The notes under the pieces are model-generated. The model searched no databases. It saw nothing but the letters and a program-made list of their open reading frames with translations, and was not told the origin of the DNA. Below, in pieces: positions 62,643-64,000 of a stretch of DNA of 64,000 nucleotides. Where the stretch lies: assembly GCA_032622095.1 (NCBI GenBank), contig CP136068.1, positions 187,851,309 to 187,915,308 on the forward strand, read 5' to 3'. The position numbers and the translations under genes are program-made. How positions within the stretch are numbered: the first letter of the stretch is position 1; each line of letters opens with the position of its first letter. This DNA comes from Siphonodentalium dalli. Taxonomy: Eukaryota > Mollusca > Scaphopoda > Gadilida > Siphonodentaliidae.

Positions 62643-64000
62643 ATGTCAACAGGACCCACCAACACCATCAACAGGACCCACCAACACCATAACATTAAAG
62701 CAGGACCCACAAACATCATCAGCAGGACCCACCAACACCATAACATTAAAGCAGGACCCACAAACATCACCAGCAGGACCCACCAACACCATAACATTAA
62801 AGCATGACCCACAAACATCATCAGCAGGACCCACCAACACCATAACATTAAAGCAGGACCGACCAACACCATCAGCAGGACCCACCAACACCATAACATT
62901 AAAGCAGGACACACAAACATCATCAGCGGGACCCACCAACACCATAACATTAAAGCAGGACCCACCAACACCATCAGCAGGACCCACCAACACCATAACA
63001 TTAAAGCAGGACCCACAAACATCATCAGCAGGACCCACCAACACCATAACATTAAAGCAGGACCCACCAACATCATCAGCAGGACCCACCAACACCATAA
63101 CATTAAAGCAGGACCCACAAACATCATCAGCAGGACCCACCAACACCATAACATTAAAGCAGGACCCACAAACATCATCAGCAGGACCCACCAACACCAT
63201 AACATTAAAGCAGGACCCACCAACACCATCAGCAGGACCCACCAACACCATAAGATTAAAGCAGGACCCACCAACAGCATCAGTAGAACCCACCAACACC
63301 ATAACATTAAAGCAGGACCCACCAACATCATCATCAGGATCCACCAACACCATAACATTAAAGCAGGACCCACCAACATCATCAGCAGGACCCACCAACA
63401 TCATCAACAGGACCCACCAACATCATCAGCAGGACCCACCAACACCATCAGCAGGACCCACCAACACCATCAGCAGGACCCACCAACACCATAAGATTAA
63501 AGCAGGACCCACCAACAGCATCAGTAGAACCCACCAACACCATAACATTAAAGCAGGACCCACCAACATCATCATCAGGATCCACCAACACCATAACATT
63601 AAAGCAGGACCCACCAACATCATCAGCAGGACCCACCAACATCATCAACAGGACCCACCAACATCATCAGCAGGACCCACCAACACCATCAGCAGGACCC
63701 ACCAACACCATCAGCAGGACCCACCAACACCATAACATTAAAGCAGGACCCACCAACATCATCATCAGGATCCACCAACACCATAACATTAAAGCAGGAC
63801 CCACCAACATCATCAGCAGGACACACCAACATCATCAACAGGACCCACCAACATCATCAGCAGGACCCACCAACATCATCAGCAGGACCCACCAACATCA
63901 TCAGCAGGACCCACCAACACCATAACATTAAAGCAGGACCCACCAACATCATCAGCAGGACCCATCAACGTCATCAGCAGGACCCACCAACACCATAACA
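62643..64000. repeat. Tandem array A, right block (51-bp unit), runs off the window
   Basis: Units of CAGCAGGACCCACCAACACC, ATAACATTAAAG, CAGGACCCACMAACATCAT, period 51 in the first kilobase, with a 241-bp higher-order repeat after about 63250 (compare 63253 and 63494). Period divisible by three gives long ORFs on the minus strand that I do not call genes. Confidence 0.95.

Noticed and set aside
62588-63648. Trp- and Leu-rich ORFs of about 260 codons resembling membrane proteins
   Set aside because: They are array A read in frame; the hydrophobicity comes from the CACCAACACCAT repeat.

Overview
The window is animal nuclear DNA from a repeat-rich genome, most likely a marine invertebrate. Evidence is the very high load of TTAA-flanked and 8-bp-TSD miniature inverted-repeat transposable elements (MITEs), an envelope-bearing Ty3/Gypsy retrotransposon, a tRNA-derived SINE, an animal-type sulfotransferase-like gene with a splice acceptor, and long minisatellites. 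A mollusc, lancelet or hemichordate would all fit; the sequence alone does not decide. A 100-N run at 40442-40541 shows it comes from a scaffolded assembly.

Layout. 1-3494: minisatellite of about 51 bp with a higher-order duplication, continuing off the left edge. 3495-6160: low-copy DNA with one unrecognised minus-strand ORF and two possible broken ORFs. 6160-18220: MITEs, foldback elements and short tandem arrays. 18609-19994 (minus): an intact 461-aa sulfotransferase-like gene, the only convincing host gene. 20000-27700: repeats, a SINE and more MITEs. 27717-36863 (minus): a Ty3/Gypsy element with 508-bp LTRs that look identical, TCGT target duplications, an extra leader ORF, gag, a truncated pol and a frame-broken env. 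36950-39215: two minisatellites (64 and 48 bp). 39900-47800: MITEs, microsatellite, an inverted repeat. 47838-51030: a tandem triplication, one copy of which carries a 1009-bp element built almost wholly of EcoRV-centred palindromes. 51030-55985: MITEs, a 1.9-kb inverted-repeat element and a 24-bp minisatellite. 56640-64000: a large mirrored structure of two tandem arrays (A, irregular, about 51 bp at its most regular; B, 82 bp), split by a 2740-bp element with palindromic subterminal arrays and a 378-codon ORF.

Themes. Almost all DNA here is transposon or satellite. Five MITE families are flanked by TTAA (a piggyBac-type target), and two insertions into tandem arrays give natural empty sites that fix element ends. 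A roughly 70-bp hairpin cassette occurs 11 times, inside three TTAA families with different ends and in a fourth repeat context. Two larger elements are built from dense arrays of short perfect palindromes. Many long ORFs are by-products of arrays whose unit length is a multiple of three (51, 48, 24 bp) and are not annotated as genes.
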